64,000 nt of DNA, from assembly GCA_964019695.1 (NCBI GenBank), contig OZ026524.1, positions 15,182,309 through 15,246,308 of the forward strand. The letters are read 5' to 3'. Positions within the stretch are counted from its first letter, which is position 1, and each line of letters starts with the position of its first letter. The notes under the pieces were generated by a model that saw only the letters and a program-made list of their open reading frames with translations, ran no database searches and was not told the origin of the DNA. This stretch comes from Loripinus fragilis. Lineage: Eukaryota; Mollusca; Bivalvia; Lucinida; Lucinidae. Positions 12,301-27,300 of this stretch are shown here, one piece after another. Position numbers and translations under genes: made by a program.

Positions 12301-15300
12301 CACACCCTTTCAAATTTTTATCATACAGACACACCCTTTCAAATTTTTATCATACAGAATTTCATATGATTGGAGTAAAGTGAATTGCCTCGTAAAATAT
12401 ACAAAGTTTTATTCATAAGGAATGCTATTTTAATGACTAGCAGTCTTTTAGCTATCTAAAGGAACCAACTTGCCTATAAAACAACAAGTAGGATTTTATG
12501 TAGCCAGTACTGAATAAAAACACCCAGATATGTCACAAGTGTAACATTTAAGGTTTCAATCATCAGCATTTCAATTGGTTTTGCATTTCATAGCTTTTTT
12601 GCTGTTTTTCTGGTCAAGGGAGCCCCCAAAAAACATTATGGGGAGTTGTGGTGAAATCCTTAAGCTGCTGACTTCATGGCATGATTTTAACTGATGTCAC
12701 AAGTGTAACACATTTTAAGAATATGTGATAAATACATATATGTGGCAAATTTTAAATGAAATATTACTTCTTTGGTCTTTTTTTTATAATTCTTGAATGC
12801 ATAAATATAATTTAAACACAGCAAGAAGTCAACAACTTCACCAAATGTGTAGTCAATACTAGTTACAGTCCAGCAGGAATGACACTTCCTCAAGCCCATA
12901 TACTAGTTTCATTATGAAGCTGGCCATCCTTGAGCTACATTCTGGGAAAGGAATCATGCTAAATTCAACACTGATGAAATCAGACAGTTTAAAACCAGAC
13001 TATAGCTTGATTTAGACAGGTAGACTTTAAAATGTGATTTGTGTCACAAGTGTAACATATATTATGGGTTGACTTCATCTCACTTTTTCTTGTGTTTGGT
13101 CAAAGGATGATCTATTCAACAATTAATTTGATAGTTTTTGGTATTTTAGGGTAGTTATTCACTCTTTTGATACAAAGAAAACACAAAATGGTGTAAACAA
13201 AAAGGATAAAATTATGCACTTACAAGGAGGGAAAGGTATTTTTTCACAATTCAAAAAACATTTACAGGAATTTATTTAAGTAAACCAAAAAAGATGCTCA
13301 GTTGTACATACTATAGTAGATTATATAAAGTATAAGTGATAAGAAAAGACAGAAGTGACATAATCAGTTCCCTTGTTTGCTTGTCACAAGTGTAACACAA
13401 TTATTTCTTTCTATTTTAGCCATAAATTTGTTACAGATTCTTTAGAATTGCAAGAAATGGTATCATTCAAATCATTTTATTGATAACTTATCCCACAATG
13501 AGTGCTGTCAACTGTTTTTTTATCATTAACATTTTATAACTACTTACTATGCTTAATAAACAAATCTGAATAGTTCATTTTTTAAAGTTTTGTGCTAAAA
13601 AAAGGGAATTAATTTATGTTTTGATACATTTTAATCAATTTCAATGAAGCCAATTCACTTCATCCTATATAAAATCTATAAGAGATCAAAAATTCAAAGG
13701 AGAAACTCCCTCTTCTGATTTTGTCACAAGTGTAACACATTCCATTACCAACATATGTTATTGTGTTTAAATATGTTTTATATCCTATATATTCAAACAA
13801 AATTTGTTCTATGTTTTCATATACCCTACTTATTATCTAAAAACAGTTTTTAACAAAAAATCATGCTTATTATTTTAATTAGAAAAACTTTTTCCTCTAC
13901 ACAGTGAAAATCCAGGGGTGTATTTTCACTTAAAATTTTATTACAAGTGCAAATTTTGAGCGAAAGATTAAATTTTACTTTGAAAATGTGTATACATAAG
14001 TACTTCATCTGTTTATGGGAAAATATTTACAATTCTGCATACCTGTGTTGTTTATAATCAAGCTAAAAGTAGCTTATAGAATTGAAAAAAAAATTAATGA
14101 AAAAATGATTAAAGTGTTAAATTTAAAGCATTGTCCTAAATTTTATTCTTAAACCAGTATTTGTTCCTGAAATTTGATGTTCCCTGGTTAGGATGACATA
14201 AAAAAGATAATGATAGAGCAATTTTGAAATTTGACCCCCAAAGTCACACTTTGGATGCATTTTTTTTTAAATCACCCATAGGAGGAGTTGACATTGAAAG
14301 CAAATTATTGAAGACGCACAACACATGGCGAACATTGACTGATCCCAAAAGCTCACTTTGAGCTAATACAATCTTGGTGAGGGAGCCCAGTGGCTCAGTG
14401 GTAGAGTGCTTGACTCAAGACCGAGGGGCCGCCGGTTCGAGCCTCACCGGCGTCACTGCATTGTGTCCTTGAGCAAGACACATTAATCCTAGCTTAGTAC
14501 TGGTTCAACCCAGGAAGACCTGTCCCTTTATAACTGAAAGATTGTTGATGGGACATAAAGAACCAAATCAAACAAAAACAAAAAAACCTTGGTGATTCAA
14601 GGTTTTACTGTAGTCTAGTCTATATTAATTTTTGCACAGTTAAAATGAATAAGTATTATTTGATATTATAAATGTGACCATAATTAAAGCTTTGATAATA
14701 CAAAAAAAGATCAGACATCAGTTTGAGTCGAAAAGAAAGCAATTTTATCATATTTTTGGGGGACACAATGTCTTTCCTGTTCGCTGCTAACTAGCGATGT
14801 GATATTCTTTCATCATCAAATTACATATAAATGGCATAGGTCCAGATAAGGAAATTTTATGAGCGTAAAATTGTAATTATTTTGGTCCCATCAATTTAAA
14901 CATGTGTTTTGGCTGCTCAAAAGAACCGTCTCATTGAGACGGCTCTTTTGAGTACCCATAACATATGTTTTGATGAGAAATAAAGAAAATGGTTTTCCAA
15001 TATGCACTCTTATCTGGAGCCCTGATAATATCTATGATATCAAAAGTAAATTCAATAATTTGTAAAAAAAATAACCCTTATAACCATCATTTACAACCGA
15101 CATAGTGGCTTAAACAAATCAAGGAATTTAGGATGGACATATATTTTTGTCCAAGCAAAAATGCAGACCCTGATGAAATTCCCTATTTTGATTATTTTTG
15201 TCCAAGCAAACAATGTAGACCCTGATGAAATACCACACTCTTTGCCAAAGTATGCATTTAGAAGTCTCAAGTATAGAAAGGGTTAAGCAGTAAAAATAAT

Positions 15301-18300
15301 AAGCAGGGCCTACCCTGGCTCAGATTTTGCTGCAGCCAACATTTTAGCCAAATGGAAAAAAATGGAGCCAAATGCAATTAACTTCAGCCAAGGTTTTAGC
15401 CAGAAAGTAGTATCAACAAGTTGTTGTATTTGTTCTGGGCAACTTTTGTTGTCTGCTGATAATTAACTTTGCAAACAGTTTGGCCCCAGATCAGGCCCAC
15501 AAAATGACAGGCCTGATCTGGATCCAAACTGTTTGACATCCGAATGGAATTGAAATAATCCAGAATCCAAAGAGTAAAATATGGCACAATAATAAAGAGT
15601 GTAGGAATAATAAATGCAATGTTTGAAAATTCAAAAGCTAATCAAAATACACTTTTTCGCAAATATGTCATTTTTGAACCTTTAGCCAATGACTTATATT
15701 TGTAGCCACTCTACATTTTTAGCAGCAAATGGCTACAATGGCTATTGGCAGGGTGAGTCCTGAATAAGTGGGCTTGTTATTCATCCTGTATGCATATAGT
15801 CACTCTTAAACATACAAAAAGTAACATAAACTGCCAACATTCTATGTGTAAAATTGTGATCATTTTCGAAAGATCAATTTAAACATATGTTTTAGGTGCT
15901 AAAAAGAACCTCAGTCTTCATCTATTGTGTGCCAACAGCATGCTAACCAATTGCAATAAGCTAGTTTGATTTGATTTCTTGTTAAATGTCCCAGTCAACA
16001 GCTATGTGGGTTAATCTTAAGCTTTCCTAAGTGGTTAACCAGTACTTTGTGCACAAACTTTCCCTTGTAACTGACAACAACCCTTCTCGAATCAGTGGGA
16101 GGAGTAGAATGACCTTCAAACATAGATCCAGATAAGGAAATTTTATGAGCGTAAAATTGCAATTATTTTCTTACCCATCAATTTAAACATGTGTTTTGGG
16201 TGCTCAAAAGAACAATCTCATTGAGGCGGTTCTTTTGAGTACCCACAACATATGTTTTGGATGAGAAATGAAGAAAATAGTTTTACAATACACACTCTCA
16301 TCTGGAGGCCTGCTTAAAATATGACATGATCAATCTCCATGAAAGTAGGCTGGGATCAAACTCACAGCTCCCTGATCAGCAATCAGATTTGCTACCAATT
16401 GTGCTACGAGGCCCAATTGTGCTACAATGCCAAATAAAAACCAAAATAAAATATTCTAACACACCTTGCCTATAGAGCGCATGCTAAAAAAACCCTGATA
16501 TATCAAGCAATAATTCACAGTTTTCAAAGGGTGAGGAAAATGTGCGCTAGCTGACATCATTTATTGCTGCAAAATGAGGTCAGTCATGGCGTTAGACTGT
16601 GTAACATTGTTTTTATGCTTGAAAGACATAACAAATACATGTAAACGTATGTGACACAGTCCAACTATTGGCGGGGAATTATTCAGTGCAATGGCGAAAA
16701 GTAGGAAGAAGTTGAAGACTTCAAGATGTGATTTCATCGTTTATTGTGTGTTAGAATCCAAATAGATCAGCTCTATTGCATGAATTGTTGAGTAATAATC
16801 ACTGTTTGTCTGTCAGTTGTATGTAGATAAATCACTCACGCTGCATGCTTGTGATTTGATCCTTTACAACTGACCTCCAAACAGTGAATTATTACACAAC
16901 GATTCACTGCTAGAGCTGATCTATCACTTAAATCTAGCCCAATCCATAAACTGCAGTAAAGCCTGTCTTAAGCGGCCACTTTCAAAAAGGCATAAAACAA
17001 GTCTTCAAGACCAATTATCGCTTAATGCAGGTCAAAAGTATTGCAGAATGCTCCATAGCATTCTGCTATAATTTCGACCTGCATTGAGCTACCACATGGC
17101 TTTAAGACCTTTATGTATATTTTTGAGTGGCCGCTTAAGACAGTTTTCACTGTAATACCTACTTTAAGAACATTATTTGCATCAAAAGATTCTCTGTCTC
17201 GGAAACTTCTGCCATCATTGCGGAGATCTGTCGTTCCTGTTGGATCTTTTCTGAAGATCGTATTCATCACTGTTGCATGTAACTTCACATGGTCATACTC
17301 TTTTTGCATTAAACCTTTAGCCATGTATTTATCCACCAGCCTGTCACTCAAACACTGCAGCCTTAAAAAGAATTATCATTCTTATCATTCTTGCATAGAA
17401 ATTGTTACGCAAAGCTGTTTGAAGCCATTGTCAAATGAATGAAAATCCATGTTAACATCATGAGATTCACATACTGTTTGAACATGGAATTTAATTTGAC
17501 AATACTTAAAATGAGCCCTGACTTGTTTGTCGCAAGCTGCATTGGGGATAAACATCAATCTTAGAACGCAACAAACAATTAACACCTACAATATGTGATT
17601 GAATCTTACATTATACAATTATTGTACTCTTATCCTCTCAACTTCACTTTTCACTTCTGCTGGGTCATCATTCATATACTCTTATCCTCCTTAACTCCAT
17701 TCTTTACCTATTTGTAACAGTAGATTTTACCTCCACTCTTCACCTGTTTTTGCTTGATTTGATTATTTACGTCCCAGTCAACAATTTATCAGATATTTTC
17801 GGATGGGCTTTCCTGGGTTGAACCAGTACTATGCAAGGATTAATGTGTCTTGCTCAAGGACAGAACTCAGTGATGCCGGTGAGACTCAAACCCACGGATT
17901 ATCCGTCTCAAGTCAAGCACTCTACCAATGAACCACTGCCCTCCCTTCTTCATCTGTTTGTGACAGTAGATTGTGTATTACCTGTCTGTTGGGTAATTCA
18001 ATTCAGCAGGGAGTACATCCACCTCTGCTGGGTCATCATTCATATACTCTTATCCTCTTAACTCCACTTTTAAACTGTTTGTAACAGTAGATTGTGTATT
18101 ACCTGTCTGTTTTGTCATTCACTTGAGTGTAGAGCTCATCCACCTCTGCTGGGTCATCATTCATATACTCTAATCCTCTTAACTCCACTTTTAAACTGTT
18201 TGTAACAGTAGATTGTGTATTACCTGTCTGTTTTGTCATTCACTTGAGCATAGAGCACATCCACCTCTGCTGGGTCATCATTCATATACTCTAATCCTCT

Positions 18301-21300
18301 TAACTCCACTTTTAAACTGTTTGTAACAGTAGATTGAGTGTTACCTGTCTGTTGGGTCATTCACTTGAGCATAGAGCACATCCACCTCTGCTGGGTCATC
18401 ATTCATGTACTCTAATCCTCTTAACTCCACTTTTAACCGTTCATGTTTCATTATTGGCCTGAAATGTACATAATAAATCAAGGCACCAGTTAACACCTTA
18501 TCTACCCTAAATATTCCTTATAACAAGGTTGTGCAGAAAATTCCACCGCCAGTATTTACAAGTGGAATTGACCGATATTTCCTGGCATGGCAAATAAGGC
18601 TCAAGTGGCAAATACAGGCAAATAATGGCAAATATAACTTTTTTGGCGCAAAATACTGGCAAATATGATTTTTAGCTGTAAAATGCAGCAGATATCTTTA
18701 GAAGTTAACTTAAAATAGTATAATTTAACAAAATGAGTGAAAATGTAAATATTGAATATGAGGCTACAGTATCAGCATAAAACCTTTGACATTAAATATG
18801 TTAAAACAGCCAAAAATGAATCTTAGACTGAAATTTTGAAATAATTTTTAACAATAAATAGTATCTTTAGCCTGTATCATGCTGAATATTTAATGTACTA
18901 CACAGTAACATTTCTCCCAAATTTTTAAATCTGTATTTTCAATTAGTGTTGAAAACAATGTAGATCCTGGATCCTGATAAGATGGCTTCTGGAAGAAACC
19001 AGCTGATCAGGATCTAGTGTTTTCAACACGGATTCAACAGGACAAGGGTAAATTCTAATTTGTCCTTTAAACGGGGAGAAAATTTACCTGTGCATCTGGC
19101 AATAGTTTGACACCTATGCCTGTCAGAAATTGTTAAAACAACGTATCTCCAACAAACCTTATTCAAGTGGATCCTGTATAGCCAGAGGCAAGGATGAACA
19201 ATAGGATGTCATGATTGACTTCATATTTTAACTTAAGACAATTAAAGTCCAGGCGACCACAAACAGAGGTGTCTCTAATTGAGTTATAGTACAGATAAGG
19301 GCCACTCATCCAAATACCCAACCCTAACTTCATATTTTAACTTAAGACAATTAAAGTCTAGGTGACCACAAACAGGGGTGTCTTTAATTGAGTTATAGTG
19401 CAGATAAGGGCCACTCATCCAAATACCCAACCTTAACTTCATATTTTAACAAGACAAATTTTTTTCTTATTCTAAAATTCACTTTATTAAATTTAGATGT
19501 TTAAAGAATTAGACTTATACCTTATCTAAGATAATTTAGCTGATTGCATGATAAACTAGTAGAATGAAATATGATATGTCAAATAAACTCTATTATTGAA
19601 AGGATCATTGACGGTTTCGGCCTTATACGCCTATTTTTCTGATTCACAGAACGCTGCTTTTGAGCTTCTAGTGTGGTGCATGTAGTATCAGTGCAATAGA
19701 TTAATCAAATGGCAAGTGCCAGCTAGCAAAATATTTTTCAAAATTCCTACGCACTCGAGAGTTATGGCGGGTAGAAAGGGGAGGGGGTCTGAAATTTCAT
19801 GAAAATAAAAAGTGCTTTAAAAAGTGATTTCTGCACGTTTTCTTGATTTATTTGGTAGGCATGGTTATATCTATTGATTATACCATAGGCAGAGTATTAA
19901 CGAATCGCGATAATTGATGATATTGTTTTAAAAACAAAATATGTTTTGTAATAAAATGATTTTGGGGAGATAATTTAGAAGTTACCTGTACATTTTTGAC
20001 TACATGTACCGTAAATAATACAAAACTGAAAGCTCAACAAAAGAAATAAATATTTTTGAAGGAATGAAAGTGTCCCATTTAGCATTGGAAAGTAAAACTG
20101 ATTCTAACTAGATCCTTTGAATATTACTTTTGCTTTGTTTAAAGGGCATAGCATGTTGAATGTATTTGAAGTGTCCGAATATTTATGGTATACATATGCA
20201 TGTATATCCCTATAGGAGACAATATATTGAACACTAAAGTATTTACCTGTTATAACTCTTTGCATGCCAGTGGATAATTTTGTCGTTTGCCAATAGCCTT
20301 TTGCAAACATTTTAAACCCAGATGAAGACCAACAGAATGTCCGTCTTGATCTGGATCCAAACTGTTTGACACTCTGATGGTGGTCCTGGGTGGTTTATTT
20401 TTAAAAACTTTATTTTGAAGAAAGTCAGCAGACGAAAATAAAAACATGAACATTTCCCTAGCATGCAAATAGATAAGTACAGGACGTTTGCAAAATAATG
20501 TGTCATTTAATAACAGTGAGATTTTTTCTTATGAAAAAAGCATAAAACCTTGCTAATTCTACTTTTAATCTTTAAGTACTTTATATTAAACTAGCACAGA
20601 ATACAAAGCAATTTAGGAGGTTGGTTCTAGAGAATTTCATTACTGTCATTAATTTCTTACTTGGTAGAGAAGGCATTTTATGGGCTTAGGCCCTGGGTTT
20701 TTGGGCTGCTGAACATCTTTCCCCCCTTGTGCCAGCAAGCCACTTTCATACAATGTGTAAAATATGGTAACACATATACATGCAAAAGCTTTTGCTGGCA
20801 CACGGGGGGGGGGGGGAAAGATATTTTAAAAAATGTTTTCGGATTTCTATATATCTTAATGTAAAACTGATTGTTCTACCCAAAATTTTACATCTTTGAA
20901 GCATTTAATATCGAAAACGGATTTCACAGCCATAAAGTACTCAGGTCAGGGTAGCTTCAAGGTAAAGAAAGGAACAATTGACGATCTTTTATTTTTACTG
21001 AAAACCATAGGCATTTACCCATAGCAAGTGTCAATGATCCTTACAAATCTAAATGTGGAGGGTTGTAAATCATATTTGCCAGTATTGTCCATTATTTGCC
21101 ATTATTTCCCAGTCTTTCCCGGTAAATGCCACTGGCATGGCAAATATGCTTATTGGCCGGCATTTTGCCAACCTTGCCTTATAACCAACTCTTTGCATGC
21201 TGGGTAATTTAACTTACTTTTCATGCTTTTGTTGTAGTCTATTGATTTTTTTTTCAAAATATTTTTTTTTTTCAAAAAATCTTTCAGGAGTACTATCAGA

Positions 21301-24300
21301 CTGTTTGTAAAGGTAATCAGTAGACAACAAAAGTCACCGCTAGCTAGGGAAGAGTTATTATAACTACCCACAATACTTTAAGTAAAATTTTGCTATTTCA
21401 AAAAGTGTATATATAAGTTAGCAATGAAATGGCAAACAGTGTGATCATTGAACAGAGTCTAACTAGACTGCTCCTTAATACATCCAAACAATATACACTC
21501 ACACAAACTTCTAAGCGGTCACCTAGCAATTCCAAAATTTTGACAAAAATTTTAATCATTTTTAACTAGTTTTTATTTCATGTTTTGACATATTGTATTG
21601 AGAGATGTCATATAAAAAATCATTCCATGATGTTTCACGTGAAATTAATGAAGAACAAAATGCCCGTGTTAATAAGATAATTACATGGTGATTTTAAGGT
21701 GACCGCTTAGAACTTTGGGCAAGTGTATACATCTACGCAGGTTTAGATAAACAATAATTTTCAGCATAAAAATGTAAATATTTACTTATCCATCAGTTTT
21801 AGCATATGTTTTGGGTGCCCAAAAGAACCGTTCTTTTGAGTACCCACAACATATGTTTTGGTTGAGAAATAAGAAAATTAAATATTCATTAGGCACTCTT
21901 AACTAAAGTCCTGCATCTATATAAAATATTGTAGATACGAAGAAGTAAAGATCAATCCGCTCAATTATTAACAGTCTGATCAGTTCCTTTCCTTTACACT
22001 CTCTAGTATAAGGCCATAACTCTAAGACTTAAACTCCTTACTCACAATATAATACGTTTTGGGTACTTTTCATTAGAATCTTATCATTAAGATACTAAAT
22101 GTCTCCACCACCCCCTACCTCTCACTCTGCTTTGAAACTGAGCTAAGCATCCTGTAACAATAGAGAGGACACAAGATTATAAGAATCTATCATGAGTGTG
22201 AGGATGGGAACAATGGCGGATCCAGGACCACTGATGCTGGGGGTGCTTGATAGGTGGACACCGACAGTCAATGTATTACAGACACTTATAGCACAAATCA
22301 GTTACCATATAGAACTGTGTCCCATAGAAGCAAAAGACTCAATTAGCCTATATACCACTCCCCTGAGCTGTGGACAGAAGATTTGTTTAAAAAAGTTTTT
22401 CCCATTATGATTATGGTAGCTATTAAAACCTAATGATCGTATGTATTTGGTTAATGTAGACCCAAGATGCATGATTGGCAGAATTTATGGGACTACAAGC
22501 TGTGGGTCTCATGATTTCAGAGAAGATTATTTTAAGGTTTTACCTCATTTTAAATCAATAGAAGCTTATAACTCCATGGCTAGTATAGACACCAAGAGCG
22601 TGGATGGCAGCCATTATGTAGGCGACCACGAGACATAAATCTATAAGCAGTGGGTCTCGCCGTTTTAGAGAAGTAGATTTTTAAAGTTTTTTTTCCCATT
22701 ATACGTCTATATATGCCAGAGTTCCAATCCAATCAGCTCAAAAAACCACATGCATCCTTTGAAGCTTTATATATTGAGGGACTTTAAAAACGCACCATTT
22801 TATATTTTCTGTCTCTTCCACATGATTGAGTTGAGGATGTTTTCTTTATCATTTTTTATCCTCTTGCAAAATGGACCATGATTTGCCATGATTTCGATTT
22901 GCTCATGCTGTTCATTCTGACGTAATATCGACGCAAGTGTTTTTCAACGATTGTCGTCTAACAAATGTGAATTTGATTCAATTTGAAAACAAACACTTTT
23001 AGGTGGTAGCCAGATGTCTTAACAAATGAAAAAAACACAAAAGTTTTCAGAAATAATCGTTTTATTACACTCCCACTCGCAGCGTTTCTTTGCTAACGTC
23101 AGTCTTAAATTTTCTGACATCAATAACAGACGGGTGACGTCCGCGCATGTCGCGATACTTTTGTCTTTTATGCAACTGATTGAGGAGTATCTGATGGCAA
23201 CAAAAAGATTTTGATTATTCCTAATCCTTAGGATATAAACGGCCAATTACGTCAAAAATCAATGACGTCGTGTAGACGTAATTAACGTTGCCAGATGCCT
23301 AATACTTCATGTTTTGATTTTGTCTTTCCTTTTGCTTTCAAGAACAAACATCGGTTCGAAACTTTTTTTCGTTCATAATGGAAGGTATGGGTACTCTGTG
23401 ACTTTTTGAATTTGAGTTGTCTCAGTATTATCGCGACGCCACAGCAACCATAAGCCCCAGCGTTTCGATTTTCTTATTGAATGTAAGCTAAGTGACGGAC
23501 CTTGTCAATTTTATTTTTCACATAATGAAAATATCCAATTTTCGACATAAATTAGCATTTAAGCAGGTGGTGCGTTTTTAAAGTCCTTCAGTATATATAA
23601 TATGACTAAACTCGGTCCGCTGATATACTTCTTTGAAAACGTGAACGGAAGATGCCGTGACGAACGTTGGACCATTGGTATACTAAAACTTCACATGAGT
23701 TTTCGGGCTCATGTGAGCTAACCATATTGTTACTCAACTGGGTCCACATTTAGATTATTGCCCAGTGGATTGGAGGCGAAGGTAGTGAAATAATTGGTAA
23801 ATGCTCCCATCCAATAGATACAAAAGGGTCTTGAGTAAGGTTTTGCCAGTAACTGACAACTGTCCTTCTTTCAATATGAAGGAATGGGAATGACTGTAGA
23901 AAATTGTTCATGACCAATTTCAACAGACAGGAAGAGCGAACCCATGACAGCCTGATAGCTAGTCAGACCCACATCCCACAGAGTTGACACACACACGCAC
24001 GCACGATATGCAAGACTGGCATCGCTGATACTATAGTGTCAAAATCTAATGGGCTAGTTTAAATTAATTAAAAAAAAAGTCTTATCGCACGCAATGTTGC
24101 CCAGAGAAGGCTGAAACTTTGATGATCTGCATCAGAGTGCGCATCCGTGTGTGTCAGCAAAAATGAAGACTGAACAGGTCATGGAAAGAGCACCACGGCG
24201 AATTTTTGCGGCAATTTTTTAAAAGAAAAATGTGTTTGGAGAAAAGGCATCAAGAAGTGCGTATGACTAATTATACAGATTGTGGCGAGGGAACCTGATT

Positions 24301-27300
24301 TTGCTACAGTGTCACGCACGCACGATATGCACAGACTCGCATTGCTCGTACGATTAGTATCAAAATCTCGAGGGCTATGTCATATTTTTTTTATAAAAGC
24401 GTCTTATCCCACGCAATGTTGCCCAGGGAAGGCTCTCGCTTGGGTGACCCAAATTAGAACACGCGTCCGCGTATGTCAGCGCTTCATGAAGACCACAGCA
24501 AGACTGCTAACAGGTCATGGAAAGAGCAGCAAGGCAAATGTCTGAAAGAAAAAAATGGTTGGGTAAAAAGCTAATTATACTGTCTGATTTTAAAACTATA
24601 TACTTTGAAAAATTCATATTATGGGAGATAGCTGCAAGAAACTTTGATTCCAGTCCCGTTGGTATAGAAAGTCCCTACTGCTAGCGAACACCAAAGGCAC
24701 AGATCGGACTGCGATGTAATTTGTCTGTTGAAATTGTTAACAGAGAAACCTACCTCAGGCAAGATTTCTATAACAGAGGTAGTCTCTGTAGCTGTGCAAA
24801 CTGGATTGTCCCTTACCTGGTCGCAAACCCAGCATGTTTGTGTATCAGCTCTGCATGCTGAGTGGTATTTCGCGGTGTTTGTTATATTAACTTCTTTTAA
24901 AAATATATTTCTTGCCTCGGACCGGGTCCGAGTTCAAGTATATATACGTCATAATTTCAAGCAGTTGGAAAACTTATCAAAATTTCGGGCCTGATCTGAG
25001 TCCAGACTGTTTGCTAATGTTATCAGTGGTATTACAACCAGTGGTGATTCATGATCAAAGAGACCGGCAATTTCAAAACAGCCACTGGTATTCTATCAGG
25101 TCGCACGCGTAGTGTCGGTGGCCATGACGCGTGAAAATATACATTACATATGAAAAATTGTCAAACTCCAAATTAATGACCACTAAGCATATCCTTCCCT
25201 TTCAGCAGTTTGCAGGAATATCATTCTCAATAATGAACAAATAAGTTGAGGGTTCTCAAGACTTGTTTTCAAAGTTATACAAAATTTATCATCTGAGTTT
25301 AGAAATTCTCTTTTTCACGCTGACTTAAAGATAAGGCTATCCAAATTTAGAGGGCACCTCAGGTTGCCTGGTTACGCAGTCGGTCAGCTGATTTGCTCAA
25401 ACTTATTTTATGGCTAGGTGTGACAATTAACAGCCGTTTTAATCTCTAGGGTGCTGACCTTAAACCGGGCTTACAGAACACACAAAAAGGTAACTATCGT
25501 ACATTGAGAAGAAAAAAGGTAGGTTAAGATTTTTTTACCATGGACTCAGCTGGGGGTGCTGAAGCACCCAAAGCACCCCCCCTAAATCCGCCACTGTGGG
25601 AAAGAAAAATCTGTGGCTGGGATCACCGTTTGGCATCACGAGGCTTGCTGAGTGATGAAAAACGGTGATCACGAGGGACAGATGTTTTCTATCCCATCCT
25701 CACACGAATAATGGTTTCTTTTTGTTGCCCACCACTAAGTGCCGCATTGTCTGTTTGAAAAACATGAAAAAGGCTTCCAGATAATCTTGAAATCACTGTG
25801 ATTTGACATGGTGACGTCATTTTAACATTACAATTACGTCACAGAATGACGTGTAACCAGTGTGTGGCTGTTCATTTTTTATCTTTCCCTAGGGCTGGTA
25901 CGCGAGTGTAGGACAAAAGCCCACCAGGACAAAAGCCCACTAGGACAAAAGCCCACTGGACAAAAGCCCACTAGGACAAAAGCCCACTGGGACAAAAGCC
26001 CACTAGGACAAAAGCCCACTTATATGCATTTAACAGGGATAGTTTGAGCTGATGGACAAACCCCAGGGGGGTACTCTCATTTTTTCTTCATACGTAGGTT
26101 CTGGTCCAGCATCTATCATTCACCCAAAAAAACATCAGGAATTTCAAGCACCTCAAATAAATATTTGAAATTTAAGCAACCCCAAAAATGTCCTCCATTT
26201 TGTACCTTAATATAAAGAAAACACCCTAAAATGCATAGAAATGACCTCTAAATATATTCAAATTTTGTGATGATCCCAGATAATTATTCACCAAATCTTC
26301 TTCTGGAAACCCCCCAAAAGGTAGAAATTCAAAATTTTGAACCCCCAAAAATAGCCAGAGCGTACGTATGTATGAAAATATCAGAGTACCCCCACCCCCT
26401 AGGGGACAAACGGACAGACATACCTAAGATGAAGAATCTCCATTCTTCTCAAATCTGAAATTTCAAACATCCCTTTTTGTCTGGCACCTCTCATAAAAGT
26501 GCATGCTAATTGTTTCTACCAGATCAAAGGTAATTTGGATTAATGAGACATATGTTTCCCAATTATGATAGATTGTTGGACCCAAACTGTAAATTGATTT
26601 TCTTCAAATATCATAGGCTTTCAGCACCCAAATTAAGTTGTTTGTCAGGAAAAATAATAATGTCAGCGAAAACACACTGCAGGTGTGATTTACCCTGAAG
26701 GAGCCTGATCAGGGCTGACAGTTTTATAAAAAAAAAACTTAAACCTATTTTTATTGCAAAAAAGTGGGCTTTTGTCCACCCTGCCAAATTAGGCAGTGGG
26801 CTTTTGTCCAGTGGGATATTGTCCAGTGGGCTTTTGTCCTAGTGGGCTTTTGTCCCAGTGGGCTTTTGTCCGTTCCCCGTTCCCCCTGGTACGGATATAT
26901 AAGATAGAAATATCTTACATGGGTAAAAACAACAGAAATCCTGATCTAGTGTGTGAGAATGTTGAAAATCTTACCCATATATTGCTCTAGAAACATCGTG
27001 CCTTTCAAGATGCATAAAATTATATTTTTCCCCAGAAAACCTGAAAAAATTCTAGGTTTCACCAGTAAATATAGGAGGAGTCAGGTTACCCTAAACACAG
27101 GTATTTTTTATTTGGCCTAAGGCACAAAATAGTTTGAGCTCTTTTAATTGCAGAAGAGTTTATACTTCTCAGATGGGTACTTACTCTACCAGTTCTTGTC
27201 TACACTGTTTCAACACCTCAATGGCCTTTTTCACCTCAGAATCATTCAATAGTACAAGGCAGCCAATGGTCAAATGAAGTTTACAAGGGTTCTGGAATAT

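Larger units (their letters stand above)
22192..25600. repeat. Mixed repeat zone bounded by ggatccagg-type inverted ends
   Basis: Near 22213 lies atggcggatccaggac and near 25545-25597 the inverse form with ctaaatccgccactg, the pattern of a DNA transposon with further insertions. Within it 22265-22770 has ggtggccat-type repeat remains. No gene was recognised. Confidence 0.4.

Noticed and set aside
12687..12899. 70-residue minus-strand ORF considered as an ASCC1 exon
   Set aside because: Sequence does not match any ASCC1 segment and exons 6 and 7 already join in phase.
14384..14460. tRNA gene
   Set aside because: A and B boxes are present, but the acceptor stem does not close and the same head recurs with a fixed body and tail at five sites: SINE.
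23019..23246. Overlapping opposite-strand ORFs in the 819 bp TIR element
   Set aside because: No transposase motif; element too short to be autonomous.
25910..26020. CRISPR-like short direct repeats
   Set aside because: Units are contiguous with no unique spacers, the context is eukaryotic, and they form one end of a foldback-like element.
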